A DNA stretch of 64,000 nucleotides, from NCBI RefSeq assembly GCF_017104715.1, contig NZ_JAAGPI010000045.1, positions 1 to 64,000 of the forward strand, written 5' to 3'. A model generated the notes under the pieces. The model was not told where the DNA came from. It saw only the letters and a program-made list of their open reading frames with translations, and made no database searches. This DNA comes from Burkholderia sp. Ac-20365. GTDB taxonomy: Bacteria; Pseudomonadota; Gammaproteobacteria; Burkholderiales; Burkholderiaceae. Position numbers and translations under genes: made by a program. Within the stretch, counting starts at the first letter, position 1. Every line of letters starts with the position of its first letter. This document shows, one piece after another, positions 27,003 to 36,376 of the stretch.

Positions 27003-27269
27003 TTAGTGGCCGAAGAAAACCGAACCCGGGCCCGTGACGGGCTCATGCTTGCCAGCTTGCGTCGAGCCGTTTTGCACGCCGCCGTAGGCGACTGCGTTGG
27101 CTTGCTGCGCTTCTGCTGCCAGCGTTTGTGCGCTTTGGCCTTGTTGCGAAGCCGGTGCGCCGACGCTCGGGTTGTAATGCGGAGCCGGGCCGTAGCCGCT
27201 TGCGAAAGCAGGCGCTGCCAGCGTGGCGGAAGCGGCGATCAGGACTGCGGCGATAAGCTTGGTCTTCAT
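27003..27269 (-). CDS. DUF4148-family small secreted protein
   Basis: An 88-residue protein from ATG 27269 with a classical signal peptide (MKTKLIAAVLIAASATLAAPAFA, cleavage after AFA). The mature part is Gly/Ala/Gln-rich (QQGQSAQTLAAEAQQANA) with the C-terminal GSVFFGH tail seen in many Burkholderia DUF4148 proteins. Function is unknown; the location should be periplasmic or extracellular. Its message seems to carry a long repetitive 3' tail ending at the terminator at 26622-26664. Confidence 0.82.
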   Translation of the reverse strand: MKTKLIAAVLIAASATLAAPAFASGYGPAPHYNPSVGAPASQQGQSAQTLAAEAQQANAVAYGGVQNGSTQAGKHEPVTGPGSVFFGH

Positions 27270-27608
27270 GGTGAACTCTCCGTAATGTTTGATTCGGTAA
27301 GACATTGCGGGTCTTGCGTGGAGTGCTGTGTTCGCAACGTCGATGGAAGGCAGTGTATACCCTTACTATCGACTTTTTGTGCCGATAATTTGAAATTACT
27401 ATTCTGAGATTCGAAACAATGCTTCGAGGCAGGCTGGGTGGGCTTTTCGCGTGTATGCGCCCTTAAAAGAGGCTCATCGCGGCCGGAAAAACCTTATGTA
27501 AATCATGGGCTTCCGGGATTGCTGCGACGTAAAAAGACGGGTTTGAGGCCGGCTTGCGGTAAAATTGCGGGTTGATCTCACGCTGTTTTATTTCTGGTCC
27601 GCTGCCTC
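27270..27608. promoter_or_regulatory. Divergent promoter region of the DUF4148 gene and dusA
   Basis: These 339 bases separate two divergent genes. The A/T-rich part at 27355-27425 is the likely promoter of the minus-strand DUF4148 gene. I could not fix -35/-10 pairs with confidence. No gene or RNA is visible. Confidence 0.35.
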
Positions 27609-28619
27609 ATGTCTTCGAAGCCTACTGTCAGTCCCGTCAGTCCCCGTCGTGTATCCGTCGCGCCGATGATGGACTGGACCGATCGCCACTGCCGCTCGTT
27701 CCACCGCACACTGTCGCGCCACACCTGGCTGTATACAGAGATGGTGACGACGGGCGCGCTGATTCACGGCGACGTCGAACGTCATCTGGCGTTTACGGCT
27801 GACGAAGCGCCCGTCGCGCTGCAGCTTGGCGGCAGCGAACCAGACGATCTGGCGCGCTCGGCAAAACTCGGCGAGCAGTGGGGCTACGACGAGATCAATC
27901 TGAACTGCGGCTGTCCGTCGGAGCGCGTGCAGCGCGGCGCGTTCGGCGCGTGCCTGATGAAAGAGCCGCAACTCGTCGCCGATTGCGTGAAGGCGATGCG
28001 CGATGTCGTGTCAGTGCCCGTGACGGTCAAGCACCGCATCGGTGTGGATGACGTCGAAGATTATTCGTTCGTGCGCGACTTCGTCGGCACGATTGCCGAT
28101 GCCGGCTGCGAAGTCTTCATCGTGCACGCGCGCAATGCGATCCTCAAAGGCCTGAGCCCGAAGGAGAATCGCGAGATTCCGCCGCTCAAGTACGACTACG
28201 CGTATCAGCTCAAGCGCGACTTTCCGCAGCTCGAGATCATCATCAACGGCGGGATCAAGACGCTCGATGAAGTGGAAGGGCATCTGCAGCACGTCGACGG
28301 CGTGATGCTCGGCCGCGAGGCGTATCACAACCCCTACGTGCTCGCCGATGTCGACGCGCGTTTCTACGGCTCGACGGACATCGCGCCGACGCGCGAAGAA
28401 GCGGAAGCCCAACTGATCGAATATTGCCGCGCCGAGCTTGCGCGCGGCACGTATCTCGGCTCGATCGTGCGGCATGCGCTGGGGTTGTATCGCGGCGTCG
28501 CGGGTTCGCGCGGATGGCGGCGCGTGCTGTCGGACAGCAAGAAGCTTCAGGCTCGCGATCTCGCGATTTTCGACGAGGCGCGACAACATTTGCGCGAGCC
28601 CAGCGAAATCTTTGAATAA
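27609..28619 (+). CDS. dusA: tRNA-dihydrouridine(20/20a) synthase
   Basis: A 336-residue FMN-dependent TIM-barrel enzyme that reduces uridine at tRNA positions 20/20a. The N-terminal APMMDWTDRHCRSFHR is the DusA signature. The catalytic cysteine lies in NLNCGCPSERVQRGAFGACLM, seen here as NLNCGCPS and VQRGAFGACLM. FMN phosphate contacts are INGGIKT and VMLGREAYHNPY. tRNA-His lies 92 bases downstream on the same strand. Confidence 0.96.
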   Translation: MSSKPTVSPVSPRRVSVAPMMDWTDRHCRSFHRTLSRHTWLYTEMVTTGALIHGDVERHLAFTADEAPVALQLGGSEPDDLARSAKLGEQWGYDEINLNCGCPSERVQRGAFGACLMKEPQLVADCVKAMRDVVSVPVTVKHRIGVDDVEDYSFVRDFVGTIADAGCEVFIVHARNAILKGLSPKENREIPPLKYDYAYQLKRDFPQLEIIINGGIKTLDEVEGHLQHVDGVMLGREAYHNPYVLADVDARFYGSTDIAPTREEAEAQLIEYCRAELARGTYLGSIVRHALGLYRGVAGSRGWRRVLSDSKKLQARDLAIFDEARQHLREPSEIFE

Positions 28620-28711
28620 AGGGCTTTGCAAATACGATTCGTGTTTGTATAATCTCGCTTCTTCGTTGCTGAGCAGCGCTCTGCAGCAAAGCGGCGAAGG
28701 TGTAGTGCAGT

Positions 28712-28788
28712 GGTGGCTGTAGCTCAGTTGGTAGAGTCCAGGATTGTGATTCCTGTCGTCGTGGGTTCGAGTCCCATCAGCCACCCCA
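28712..28788 (+). tRNA. tRNA-His (GUG)
   Basis: A 77-base cloverleaf including the extra 5' G (position -1, base 28712) that pairs with C73, as required in tRNA-His. The anticodon is GUG in GGATTGTGATTCC. The D arm is AGCTCAGTTGGTAGAG, the T arm is GTGGGTTCGAGTCCCAT and CCA is encoded. Confidence 0.97.
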
Positions 28789-28799
28789 AAGAATTCAAG

Positions 28800-28838
28800 A
28801 ACGGCATTGTGAGTAATCACAGTGCCGTTTTTGTTTTG
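28800..28838 (+). terminator. Rho-independent terminator of tRNA-His
   Basis: AACGGCATTGTGA and TCACAGTGCCGTT form a 13-bp stem (one G-U) with loop GTAA, followed by TTTGTTTTG. It begins 11 bases after the tRNA. Confidence 0.93.
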
Positions 28839-28896
28839 TCCTTCAGGACAACGCGACGTTCGAAGCATCGAACGCACGCGTCGAATCAAGCGCGCC

Positions 28897-29109
28897 TCAT
28901 CCCTTCCGCAAAGGCTTGAGGATATCCTTCAAGCCGTTGTGATCGATCTCGTGCATCAACGCGAGCAACCTGCCGATCTCTCCCGGCGGAAATCCTTCAC
29001 GCGCAAACCAGTTCAGGTAGTGTCCCGGCAGATCGGCGATCACGCGCCCTTTGTACTTGCCGAAGGGCATCGTGCGCGTCACGAGCAATTCAAACTGTTC
29101 GACATTCAT
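28897..29109 (-). CDS. DUF3820 family protein
   Basis: A 70-residue protein, MNVEQFELLVTRTMPFGKYK onwards, with the GKYKGRVIADLPGHYLNWF and FPPGEIGRLLALMHEIDHNG motifs of DUF3820. Such proteins resemble the exonuclease-associated QPFGKYKG module, but function is undefined. I choose ATG 29109 because family members start MN.; an ATG at 29124 adds five residues. It is flanked by tRNA-His and the MFS gene. Confidence 0.85.
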   Translation of the reverse strand: MNVEQFELLVTRTMPFGKYKGRVIADLPGHYLNWFAREGFPPGEIGRLLALMHEIDHNGLKDILKPLRKG

Positions 29110-29145
29110 CTCAACGCAAACCATCCAGAGAAATCACCACGCCGC

Positions 29146-30591
29146 TCAAACCCGTCCTCGCTGGCGATGCCCGCTTACATGCGCACCCGCATCGCGCGCG
29201 AGCCCAAACACATCGAGAATCGCCACCAGCCCGACAGCCGCCACGAGCAGAAACGCGACGCTGAAATCCGCGGGCGTCACCGACTGCGCATCATGCCCAT
29301 GCAGCCACGCAGCGACCCGCAGCGCGATGGCACCGAGCGCGACGCCCATGCCCATCGTCATTTGCGACAGCGTACTCGATAACGTCGACGCGCCGCTCAT
29401 CTGCGGCTTCGGCACATCGGCGAAGGCGAGCGTGTTGACGGCAGTGAACTGCAACGAACGCGACAGGCCGCTCGCAAACAGCACGATGGCGGTCAGCACA
29501 AGCGGCGTGCCCGCGGTCAGCAGGCTCATCGCCGCGATGCTCAGCGCCGCGAGCGCGCCATTCACGAGCAACACGGGACGAAAGCCGAAGCGCCGCATGA
29601 CAGGTGTCGTGACGAGCTTCATCGACAGATTGCCGGCGAACACGATAAGCGTCAGCAGCCCCGAGTGAAACGCGTTCATGCCGAAGCCGAGCTGAAACAT
29701 TAGCGGCAGCAGAAACGGCACAGCGCTGATCGACACGCGAAAGAGCGATCCGCCGCCCATCGCCACGGCAAATGTCCTCAGGCGAAACGCCGACAGATCG
29801 ACCACAGGATGCGCGCTGCGCCGCAAATGAAAGAGGGCGCCGACGCCTGCGACCACACCGCCTGCGAGAAACGCGAGCGCTTCGCGCCACGGCGCATCCG
29901 AGCGGCCGAGCAGTTCCATCGCATACATGATGGCCGTGCCCGCGATACCGCACAGCGCGAAGCCGATGCCGTCGAACGGACGCTTGTGCGTTTCCGTTTC
30001 CGCGGCGATGAAGCGCCACGCGAGCACGATCCCGAGGAGACCGAGCGGCAGATTCAGATAGAAGATCCAGCGCCACGACGAATACGTCGTAATGAAGCCG
30101 CCAAGCGGCGGACCGATCACCGGCGCAACCAGCCCCGGCCACGTGATGATCGAAATTGCGCGCATCAGATCGTCTTTGGGCGTCGCGCGCAGCACGGCAA
30201 GGCGTCCGACGGGCACCATCATCGCGCCGCCGATTCCTTGCACGATGCGCGCAGCCGTGAACGCGACGAGCCCGTCCGTCATCCCGCACACGACGGACGA
30301 CGCCGTGAACACGGCCAGCGCCGCGGTGAACACATTGCGCACGCCGAAGCGGTCGGCGGCCCAGCCGCTGATGGGGATGAACACGGCGAGCGTCAGCAGA
30401 TACGACGTGATGCCGATCGACAGATCGACGGCATGCACGCCGAACGAATGCGCCATCTGCGGCAAGGCCGTCGCGATGATCGTGCCGTCGAGGTTCTCCA
30501 TGAAAAACGCCGCGGCCACCAGCGTCACGATCAGCGACTGCCGTCCGCTCGAAGGACCGGCTGATGTGGACGGCGTATCTGACATCGACAT
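29146..30591 (-). CDS. MFS multidrug exporter, DHA2 (EmrB/QacA-like) family
   Basis: A 481-residue transporter with 13-14 predicted helices. DHA2 hallmarks are the first-helix motif FFMENLDGTIIATALPQM, the motif A-like GWAADRFGVRN and motif C region LVAPVIGPPLGGFI. It should export drugs or small metabolites with the proton gradient; the substrate is unknown. Start sites at 30591 and 30585 both follow GGAGAG; a longer open frame reaching 30813 overlaps the divergent aldo/keto reductase region and is not used. Confidence 0.92.
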   Translation of the reverse strand: MSMSDTPSTSAGPSSGRQSLIVTLVAAAFFMENLDGTIIATALPQMAHSFGVHAVDLSIGITSYLLTLAVFIPISGWAADRFGVRNVFTAALAVFTASSVVCGMTDGLVAFTAARIVQGIGGAMMVPVGRLAVLRATPKDDLMRAISIITWPGLVAPVIGPPLGGFITTYSSWRWIFYLNLPLGLLGIVLAWRFIAAETETHKRPFDGIGFALCGIAGTAIMYAMELLGRSDAPWREALAFLAGGVVAGVGALFHLRRSAHPVVDLSAFRLRTFAVAMGGGSLFRVSISAVPFLLPLMFQLGFGMNAFHSGLLTLIVFAGNLSMKLVTTPVMRRFGFRPVLLVNGALAALSIAAMSLLTAGTPLVLTAIVLFASGLSRSLQFTAVNTLAFADVPKPQMSGASTLSSTLSQMTMGMGVALGAIALRVAAWLHGHDAQSVTPADFSVAFLLVAAVGLVAILDVFGLARDAGAHVSGHRQRGRV

Positions 30592-30730
30592 GACTCTCCG
30601 GAAAGGTTGTAAGCGCATCGAAACCCGCGCGGCCAGCCGATATTCTAGCCACGCACGCGTTCGCCGCGGACGTGGTAATTTCGTCGTCTGGCGATGTATC
30701 ACTCGTAAAAACACGAACAGGAACCAACAG

Positions 30731-31783
30731 ATGGAATACCGCAGACTCGGCGATACGGATGTGCAGGTCAGCCTGATCGGTCTCGGCACGATGACGTGGG
30801 GCGAGCAGAACACGGAGCGCGAAGCGCACGAGCAGATTGCTTATGCGCTCGACCAGGGCGTCACGCTGATCGATGCCGCCGAGATGTACCCGGTGCCGCC
30901 GCGCCCGGAAACGCAGGGCTCGACGGAGCGCTACATCGGCACGTGGATCGCGCAGAACCGTGCAATGCGCGACAAGATCGTGCTCGCGACCAAGATTGCC
31001 GGTCCCGCGCGTCAGCCGCACAACCCGCGTCACATTCGCGGCGAGGGCAACCAGTTCGATCGCAAGAATCTCACTGAGGCGCTGAACGACAGCCTCAAGC
31101 GTCTGCAGACGGATTACGTCGATCTGTACCAGTTGCACTGGCCCGATCGCAGCACGATGACGTTCGGCCGTTCCGCGTATCCGTGGATCGATGATGCGTA
31201 CACCGTGCCTATCGAAGAGACGCTCAGCGTGCTCGCGGAATTCGTGAAGGAAGGCAAGGTGCGTCATATCGGCGTGTCGAATGAAACGCCGTGGGGCGTC
31301 GCGCAGTTTCTGCGCGCGTCGGAGAAGCTCGGCTTGCCGCGCATCGTGTCGATCCAGAATCCGTACAGTCTCGTGAACCGTACGTTCGAAGTCGGGCTGT
31401 CCGAATTCACGCATCGCGAGCATGTTGGTCTGCTCGCGTATTCGCCGCTCGCGTTCGGCTGGCTGTCGGGCAAGTACGAAGGCGGCGCGCGTCCAGCAGG
31501 CGCGCGCATCACGCTGTTCGAACGCTTTCAGCGCTATAGCAAGCCGCAATCCGTGCAGGCGATCACCCGTTACGTCGAACTCGCGAAGCGTCACGGTCTG
31601 TCGCCCGCACAGTTCGCGCTGGCCTTCGTCAACAGCCGTCCGTTCGTGACGAGCAATCTGATCGGCGCGACCTCGCTCGATCAACTGAAAGAGAACATCG
31701 CCAGCGCCAAGGTGAAGCTGTCGCCGGAAGTGCTCGCTGAGATCGACGCGCTGCACGAACTGCAGCCCAATCCCGCGCCCTGA
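30731..31783 (+). CDS. Aldo/keto reductase, Tas-like
   Basis: A 350-residue NADPH-dependent reductase. The catalytic tetrad is visible: Asp and Tyr in LIDAAEMYPV, Lys in LATKIAGPAR and His in YQLHWPDRST. Length and the N-terminus MEYRRLGDTDVQVSLIGLG match E. coli Tas, a suppressor of tyrosine auxotrophy whose natural substrate is uncertain. It is divergent from the MFS exporter. The intergenic region is short (139 bases). Confidence 0.93.
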   Translation: MEYRRLGDTDVQVSLIGLGTMTWGEQNTEREAHEQIAYALDQGVTLIDAAEMYPVPPRPETQGSTERYIGTWIAQNRAMRDKIVLATKIAGPARQPHNPRHIRGEGNQFDRKNLTEALNDSLKRLQTDYVDLYQLHWPDRSTMTFGRSAYPWIDDAYTVPIEETLSVLAEFVKEGKVRHIGVSNETPWGVAQFLRASEKLGLPRIVSIQNPYSLVNRTFEVGLSEFTHREHVGLLAYSPLAFGWLSGKYEGGARPAGARITLFERFQRYSKPQSVQAITRYVELAKRHGLSPAQFALAFVNSRPFVTSNLIGATSLDQLKENIASAKVKLSPEVLAEIDALHELQPNPAP

Positions 31784-32032
31784 GCGCAGCGCGCCGCGAC
31801 AGTCATGTCGCGGCGCGCGGGCGGCGAGCATTTGGTTTCGATCGACGCACGACCCGCCTCCAATTGCGAAAGCGCACGCTCCAGCCGCTTTCGGCCCTAC
31901 TTTTTACGATCCACGCTGATCCGTGTACAGTGGGCGTTGCCGCGCGCCGATGCCTGCGTGCCGTCGCGCGTGAACGCTGCGCACACCGCACGCGCGGCCG
32001 TCGCCAACAACACAACGACCGACCCCACGACG

Positions 32033-33091
32033 ATGAACACCACGCGTTCCGCTTCCTCGTCCGCCGCCTCGACCTGGCCGATTTTCGTACTGCTCGCCAT
32101 CGTGGGGCTTTTCTATGTCAAATGGTTTCCGTACTACAACCGCGCGTTCACGGCGGCATCGACGCATTCGATCGGCACGTCGATCCTGATGGGCAAGGCG
32201 TCGAGTGCGCCCGCGCCGTCGTGGAGTGCGGCGCTGGCCTACGCGCTCGCATACGGCAAGGCGATCTGGCAGGCAATGGTGCTCGGCCTGCTGCTCGGCT
32301 CGGCCGTTCAGGCGTTGCTGCCCGCACACTGGGTCGCGCGTCTGCTCGGCAAGACGGGTTTCGGCAGCGTCGCGGCGGGCGGCCTGCTCGCGCTGCCGGG
32401 GATGATGTGCACCTGCTGCGCGGCCCCAGTGGTCGCCGGGCTGCGCGCACGGCAGGCTTCGCCGGGCGGCGCGATTGCGTTTTGGCTCGGCAACTCGGTG
32501 CTCAATCCGGCGACGCTCGTGTTCATGGGCTTCGTGCTCGGCTGGCACTGGGCGGGGCTGCGGCTCGTGCTCGGCGTGGCGATGGTGTTCGGCCTCGGGT
32601 ATCTGGTGAACCGGCTCGTCACGCCGGCGGAAGCGCAGGCAGCCGATACGCGCCTTGTCGAACTGATCGGCGAACAGCGCGACGAGAACCCATTCGCGCG
32701 CTGGCTGTCGATCTTTGTACGGATGGCCGTGCGCCTCGTGCCGGAATACATCGTGCTGGTTCTGCTGCTCGGCGCGGCGCGCGCGTGGCTCTTTCCGCAG
32801 GTCGGTCCGGAGATCGGCAATGAACTGGTGTGGATCGTCGCGCTGGCGGTCGCCGGCATGCTGTTCGTGATCCCGACGGCGGGCGAGGTGCCCATCATTC
32901 AGGCGATGCTGTCGCTCGGCATGGGCGTCGGTCCGGCGGGCGCGCTGCTGATGACGCTGCCGCCCATCAGCGTGCCGTCGCTCGCGATGCTCGCGCGTTC
33001 GTTCCGCCCGCGCGTGCTGACGCTCGTGGCAGTCGGCGTCGTCGCATTCGGCGTGCTGGCGGGATTGCTGGCGGTGGCGCTCGGCTTTTGA
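32033..33091 (+). CDS. DUF318-type permease (ArsP-like)
   Basis: A 352-residue membrane protein with about eight helices, of the permease family that includes ArsP-like exporters. The diagnostic cysteine loop is MMCTCCAAPVVAGLR, and the second half has the matching IPTAGEVPIIQAML. The cysteines could bind a soft metal(loid) or thiol-reactive organoarsenical, but the substrate is not established. No ars genes are adjacent. The ATG at 32033 has a weak ribosome site. Confidence 0.85.
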   Translation: MNTTRSASSSAASTWPIFVLLAIVGLFYVKWFPYYNRAFTAASTHSIGTSILMGKASSAPAPSWSAALAYALAYGKAIWQAMVLGLLLGSAVQALLPAHWVARLLGKTGFGSVAAGGLLALPGMMCTCCAAPVVAGLRARQASPGGAIAFWLGNSVLNPATLVFMGFVLGWHWAGLRLVLGVAMVFGLGYLVNRLVTPAEAQAADTRLVELIGEQRDENPFARWLSIFVRMAVRLVPEYIVLVLLLGAARAWLFPQVGPEIGNELVWIVALAVAGMLFVIPTAGEVPIIQAMLSLGMGVGPAGALLMTLPPISVPSLAMLARSFRPRVLTLVAVGVVAFGVLAGLLAVALGF

Positions 33092-33354
33092 GCAAGCGCG
33101 CGTAATAAAACATGGCGTCGCGCCACGCAATCTCGTCCTAAACTGGGGAGGCAAGCGGGCGATCTGACGTGTTGCCGGCCCGCTCGTGAAGCGGACTTGT
33201 TGCACTGCAAGGCGCAGTCGGATGAACGCAAATGCTACGATGGCGCCCGTTCATGCTGCCGACACCGAACCCGGCGCGACAGCAGGCACCGCGCAATACG
33301 CATTCAGCTGCACAAACGGCGCGCAAGCGCCAAACAGTTAACTCAGGACATCGC

Positions 33355-33777
33355 ATGGCCCAACAAAAGACCAATCCGAAACTCGAGCAGGCGCTGACGC
33401 GCGGCGATCTCGCTATCCGTCAGGCCAATTCGGCGCGCGCAACCGCCGTGCTGCGCGCATTGGGCAAGATGATCGTCGATGCATCGGCGACGATCGGCGT
33501 CGAAGCGCACACGTCGATTCCCGACGGCGACCGCATTTACGATCCCGTCGAAGGCGTGTGGCCGCAGGCGCTGCTCGTGTCGCTGGATGGCCCGGTCGAG
33601 GAAGCCGACCCGGAAGAACTGCGCTCGATCCGCTTGCGCTCCGACGACCCCGGCACGATCTTTCGCGTCGAATGGCATCGCGCGGACGGCAAGATCGGCC
33701 GTCAGGAAGGCGGACCGTTCGCGACGGTCGAGTTCATCTCGGACGTCGACGTGCCCTGGTCCGACGACGAAGAGTGA
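33355..33777 (+). CDS. Hypothetical protein (140 aa)
   Basis: A 140-residue acidic cytosolic protein from ATG 33355. The N-terminal 50 residues are helical (ALTRGDLAIRQANSARATAV); the rest is mixed with an acidic C-terminus (ISDVDVPWSDDEE). It has no signal or transmembrane segment. I do not recognise a family. Composition and length argue for a real gene; the upstream permease ends 263 bases earlier, so it probably has its own promoter. Confidence 0.75.
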   Translation: MAQQKTNPKLEQALTRGDLAIRQANSARATAVLRALGKMIVDASATIGVEAHTSIPDGDRIYDPVEGVWPQALLVSLDGPVEEADPEELRSIRLRSDDPGTIFRVEWHRADGKIGRQEGGPFATVEFISDVDVPWSDDEE

Positions 33778-33834
33778 TCTGATTCGATCAATCCGGGGGC
33801 GTCGCCGCGCATCGCACGATGCGCCGCGGCGCCC

Positions 33835-34659
33835 TTAGCGCATCATGCGCCGGCGAAACAGTACGGCCGACACACAAAACGGCACGACTACGTACGCGAC
33901 AAGAACGGCCACGTGCAGCGCGGCATCGTCGATCGGGCGGTCGAGCATTGCTGGACGGATCAGATCCACCGCGTGCGCGAGCGGCAGCAGTTGCGCGGCG
34001 AGTTGCGCTGCGGGCGGCAGTTGCGACAGCGGAAAGAACACGCCTGAAAGCAGCAGCATCGGCGTGAGTACCAGCGTCTGATAGAACATGAAGAAATCGT
34101 ACGAGGGCGCGAGCGCCGTCACGATCATCGCCGTGGCCGCGAACGCCATTCCCGCCAGCACGATCACGGGCAGCGCAATGAGCATCGACGGAAAGCTCGC
34201 GTAGCCGAGCGCGCCCGCGACCAGCATGATCGCGACACCCGACAGTACGGCCTTGCTGCCCGCCCACACGACTTCACCGAGCACGATGTCGCCGAGCGTG
34301 AGCGGCGTGTGCATGATCGCTTCCCACGTGCGCTGCACGTGCATGCGGGAGAAGCCCGAATACATCGATTCGAAGCTCGCCGACATCATCACGCTCGATG
34401 CCACCGTGCCCGCCGCGAGGAACGATATGTAGGACACGCCATCGACGTGTCCGACCATCAGTCCGAGACCAAAGCCGAGACCGAACAGATAGATCATCGG
34501 ATCGGCGAGATTGCCGAACATCGACGCGAGCGCGAGCTTGCGCCACACCAGATAGTTGCGCCGCCAGACGGCGATCCAGTTGACGGCGTTCGCGGGCAGC
34601 GCTGCGAAGCGCTCGCGCATCGCAGCGGGTTCGGGCGTGTCGTAGGTGCGTGCGTCCAT
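33835..34659 (-). CDS. nodJ: ABC-2 type transporter permease, NodJ-like
   Basis: A 274-residue ABC-2 permease with six helices. Typical NodJ regions are YLVWRKLALASMFGNLADPM, GTVASSVMMSASFESMY and the FFPLSQLPP loop. With the NodI-like ATPase upstream (45 bases) it forms a two-gene exporter. NodIJ homologues are widespread in Burkholderia outside symbiosis, so the symbol denotes homology only; the cargo is likely a lipid-linked or polysaccharide compound but is unknown. Confidence 0.88.
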   Translation of the reverse strand: MDARTYDTPEPAAMRERFAALPANAVNWIAVWRRNYLVWRKLALASMFGNLADPMIYLFGLGFGLGLMVGHVDGVSYISFLAAGTVASSVMMSASFESMYSGFSRMHVQRTWEAIMHTPLTLGDIVLGEVVWAGSKAVLSGVAIMLVAGALGYASFPSMLIALPVIVLAGMAFAATAMIVTALAPSYDFFMFYQTLVLTPMLLLSGVFFPLSQLPPAAQLAAQLLPLAHAVDLIRPAMLDRPIDDAALHVAVLVAYVVVPFCVSAVLFRRRMMR

Positions 34660-34704
34660 TGTGCTGTGTGCCTGATGGTGTGATTGTTCGATCGCGTTTG
34701 TTCG

Positions 34705-35619
34705 TCAGTCCTGCATTTCACGGCCCGTGAGCCGCAGGAACACGTCTTCGAGATTCGCGGGCCGGTGCAGATAGCGCAGTCCCGCGCGCTGCTTGAGCCG
34801 CGCGTGAACCGGTTGCGGATCGTCGACGTAACAGAACAGCGTCTCGCCGCTGATCTCCGTGCGCACCGACAGCGGCGCCAGTTCGTCACGCAGCGCGACG
34901 GGGTCGGGGCCGAACACCTCGATCACGTCGCAGCCAATTTCCGAAGCGATCAATTCATTCGGCGCGCCTTCCGCAATCTTGCGTCCCTCTTCGATCACGC
35001 ACAGCCGGTGACACAGACGCTCCGCTTCCTCCATGAAGTGCGTGGTCAGCAGAATGGTCTTGCCGCGCGCGAGCAGCGAGCGCAGCCGTTCCCAGATCAG
35101 ATGACGTGCCTGCGGATCGAGGCCCGTGGTGGGCTCGTCCATGATCAGCACGTCCGGATCGTTGATCAGCGCGCGCGCCAGCGTGAGACGCCGCTTCATC
35201 CCGCCCGACAGTTCGCCGACGCGCGCATCCGCCTTGCTCTCGAGACGCGCGAATTCGAGCAGTTCAGGCACCATCGCACGGCACTGCGCCGCCGACATGC
35301 CGAAGTAACGGCCAAACACCAGCAGGTTTTCGCGGACGGTGAAATCGGGATCGAGATTGTCGAACTGCGGCACCACGCCGACGCGCGCCCGCGCGAAACG
35401 CGAACGCACTGGAATCGGTTCGCCGCAGAGACGGATGCTGCCCGCGTCGGGTGCGGCAATGCCGAGCAGCATGCGCAGCGTGGTGGTCTTGCCCGCGCCA
35501 TTTGGACCGAGCAGTCCGAAACATTCGCCCGCGCGCACATGAAACGACAAGCCATCGACGACGATTTTGTCGCCGTAACGCTTTTCGACCTGATGAAATT
35601 CGATTGCAGCTTCTGACAT
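34705..35619 (-). CDS. nodI: ABC exporter ATP-binding protein, NodI-like
   Basis: A 304-residue ATPase: Walker A GPNGAGKTT, Q-loop VVPQFDNLDPDFTV, signature LSGGMKRRLTLARAL, Walker B VLIMDEPTTGLDP and switch His LLTTHFMEEAERL. The length equals NodI of Burkholderiaceae. I start at ATG 35619 (MSEAAIEFHQV); 14 more codons are open upstream. It is first in a nodIJ operon. No nodulation genes are near. Confidence 0.9.
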   Translation of the reverse strand: MSEAAIEFHQVEKRYGDKIVVDGLSFHVRAGECFGLLGPNGAGKTTTLRMLLGIAAPDAGSIRLCGEPIPVRSRFARARVGVVPQFDNLDPDFTVRENLLVFGRYFGMSAAQCRAMVPELLEFARLESKADARVGELSGGMKRRLTLARALINDPDVLIMDEPTTGLDPQARHLIWERLRSLLARGKTILLTTHFMEEAERLCHRLCVIEEGRKIAEGAPNELIASEIGCDVIEVFGPDPVALRDELAPLSVRTEISGETLFCYVDDPQPVHARLKQRAGLRYLHRPANLEDVFLRLTGREMQD

Positions 35620-35874
35620 ACGAAGGTGAATGCTCCGTGAATATGTGCGTGGCTGGTGCAAAACGCGTGGCGGCTGCCTATTTTAGGGCATCGCGTGTAC
35701 CGCGTTTGGCGCGTGAATGCGCAACGCTGGCGGATTGCATGCACGATCTTGCGCTGCGTCATGCCTGACTGAGCGGTCCACCGCACTTAGCGTTTTCCAT
35801 CCCTTGCATGTGGAATTGCGGCGCACCATGATTCAAGCGAGACCGCGATGGTCGCGGGGGAAGGGGGAAGCGAA

Positions 35875-36339
35875 ATGGCGAGCTACAACAAAATTCTGCT
35901 GTGCTATGACGGCTCGCGCGAAGGCCGCAAGGCATTGCGTTGCGGCGCGAATCTGGCGCTCGATCTGGGCGCCGAGACGCATTTGCTCTCGGTAGTCGAT
36001 ATGCGCTCGAGCATCGCGCAAAGCGCGGGCCTGCTGACCGACGTTGCGTGCGGCAGCTTCGAAAAGACGGCGCGAGAAATCCTGCAGGAAGGCGTCGACT
36101 GGCTTACGGAGCGCGGCGTGAGAGCGACCGGGCATTTCGCGTTCGGGCATCCCATCGACGAAATTGCGTCGCTGGCGAACGAACTGCATGCCGATCTCGT
36201 GGTGGTCGGGCATCGTTGCCGCACGGGTTTGTCGCGCTGGTGGATGGGTGCGGGCAACACGCCGCTGCTGGACCGCGTGTCGTGCAGCATTCTGGTTGCG
36301 TGCTCGTCGGCGGCTGAAGAAGAACAAGCGGCCGCGTGA
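35875..36339 (+). CDS. Universal stress protein (UspA family)
   Basis: A 154-residue single-domain Usp. It begins MASYNKILLCYDGSREGRKAL, the strand-1/Asp nucleotide-site signature, and ends with LVVVGHRCRTGLSRWW and SCSILVAC. The phosphate-binding glycine loop is only partly kept (GHRCRTG then GAGNTPLL), so ATP binding is uncertain. The ATG at 35875 follows GGGGGAAG with good spacing. Induction by stress or stationary phase is typical of the family, but I see no specific site. Confidence 0.9.
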   Translation: MASYNKILLCYDGSREGRKALRCGANLALDLGAETHLLSVVDMRSSIAQSAGLLTDVACGSFEKTAREILQEGVDWLTERGVRATGHFAFGHPIDEIASLANELHADLVVVGHRCRTGLSRWWMGAGNTPLLDRVSCSILVACSSAAEEEQAAA

Positions 36340-36376
36340 AGCGGCCGTGATGTCGTGATACTCGTTTGACGATGCG

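Noticed and set aside
26617..27006. 129-codon plus-strand frame over the degenerate repeat tract
   Set aside because: Its Cys/Tyr/Arg-rich composition simply translates the repeats, and the flanking terminator and gene point to minus-strand transcription.
29291..31831. 846-codon minus-strand frame
   Set aside because: It runs through the MFS gene out of frame and antisense to the aldo/keto reductase; no domains.
31904..33205. 433-codon minus-strand frame
   Set aside because: Antisense to the DUF318-type permease, His/Arg/Gln-rich shadow.
36329..36350. GC hairpin after the universal stress gene as a terminator
   Set aside because: A CGGCCGC/GCGGCCG stem exists but no T-run follows on either strand.
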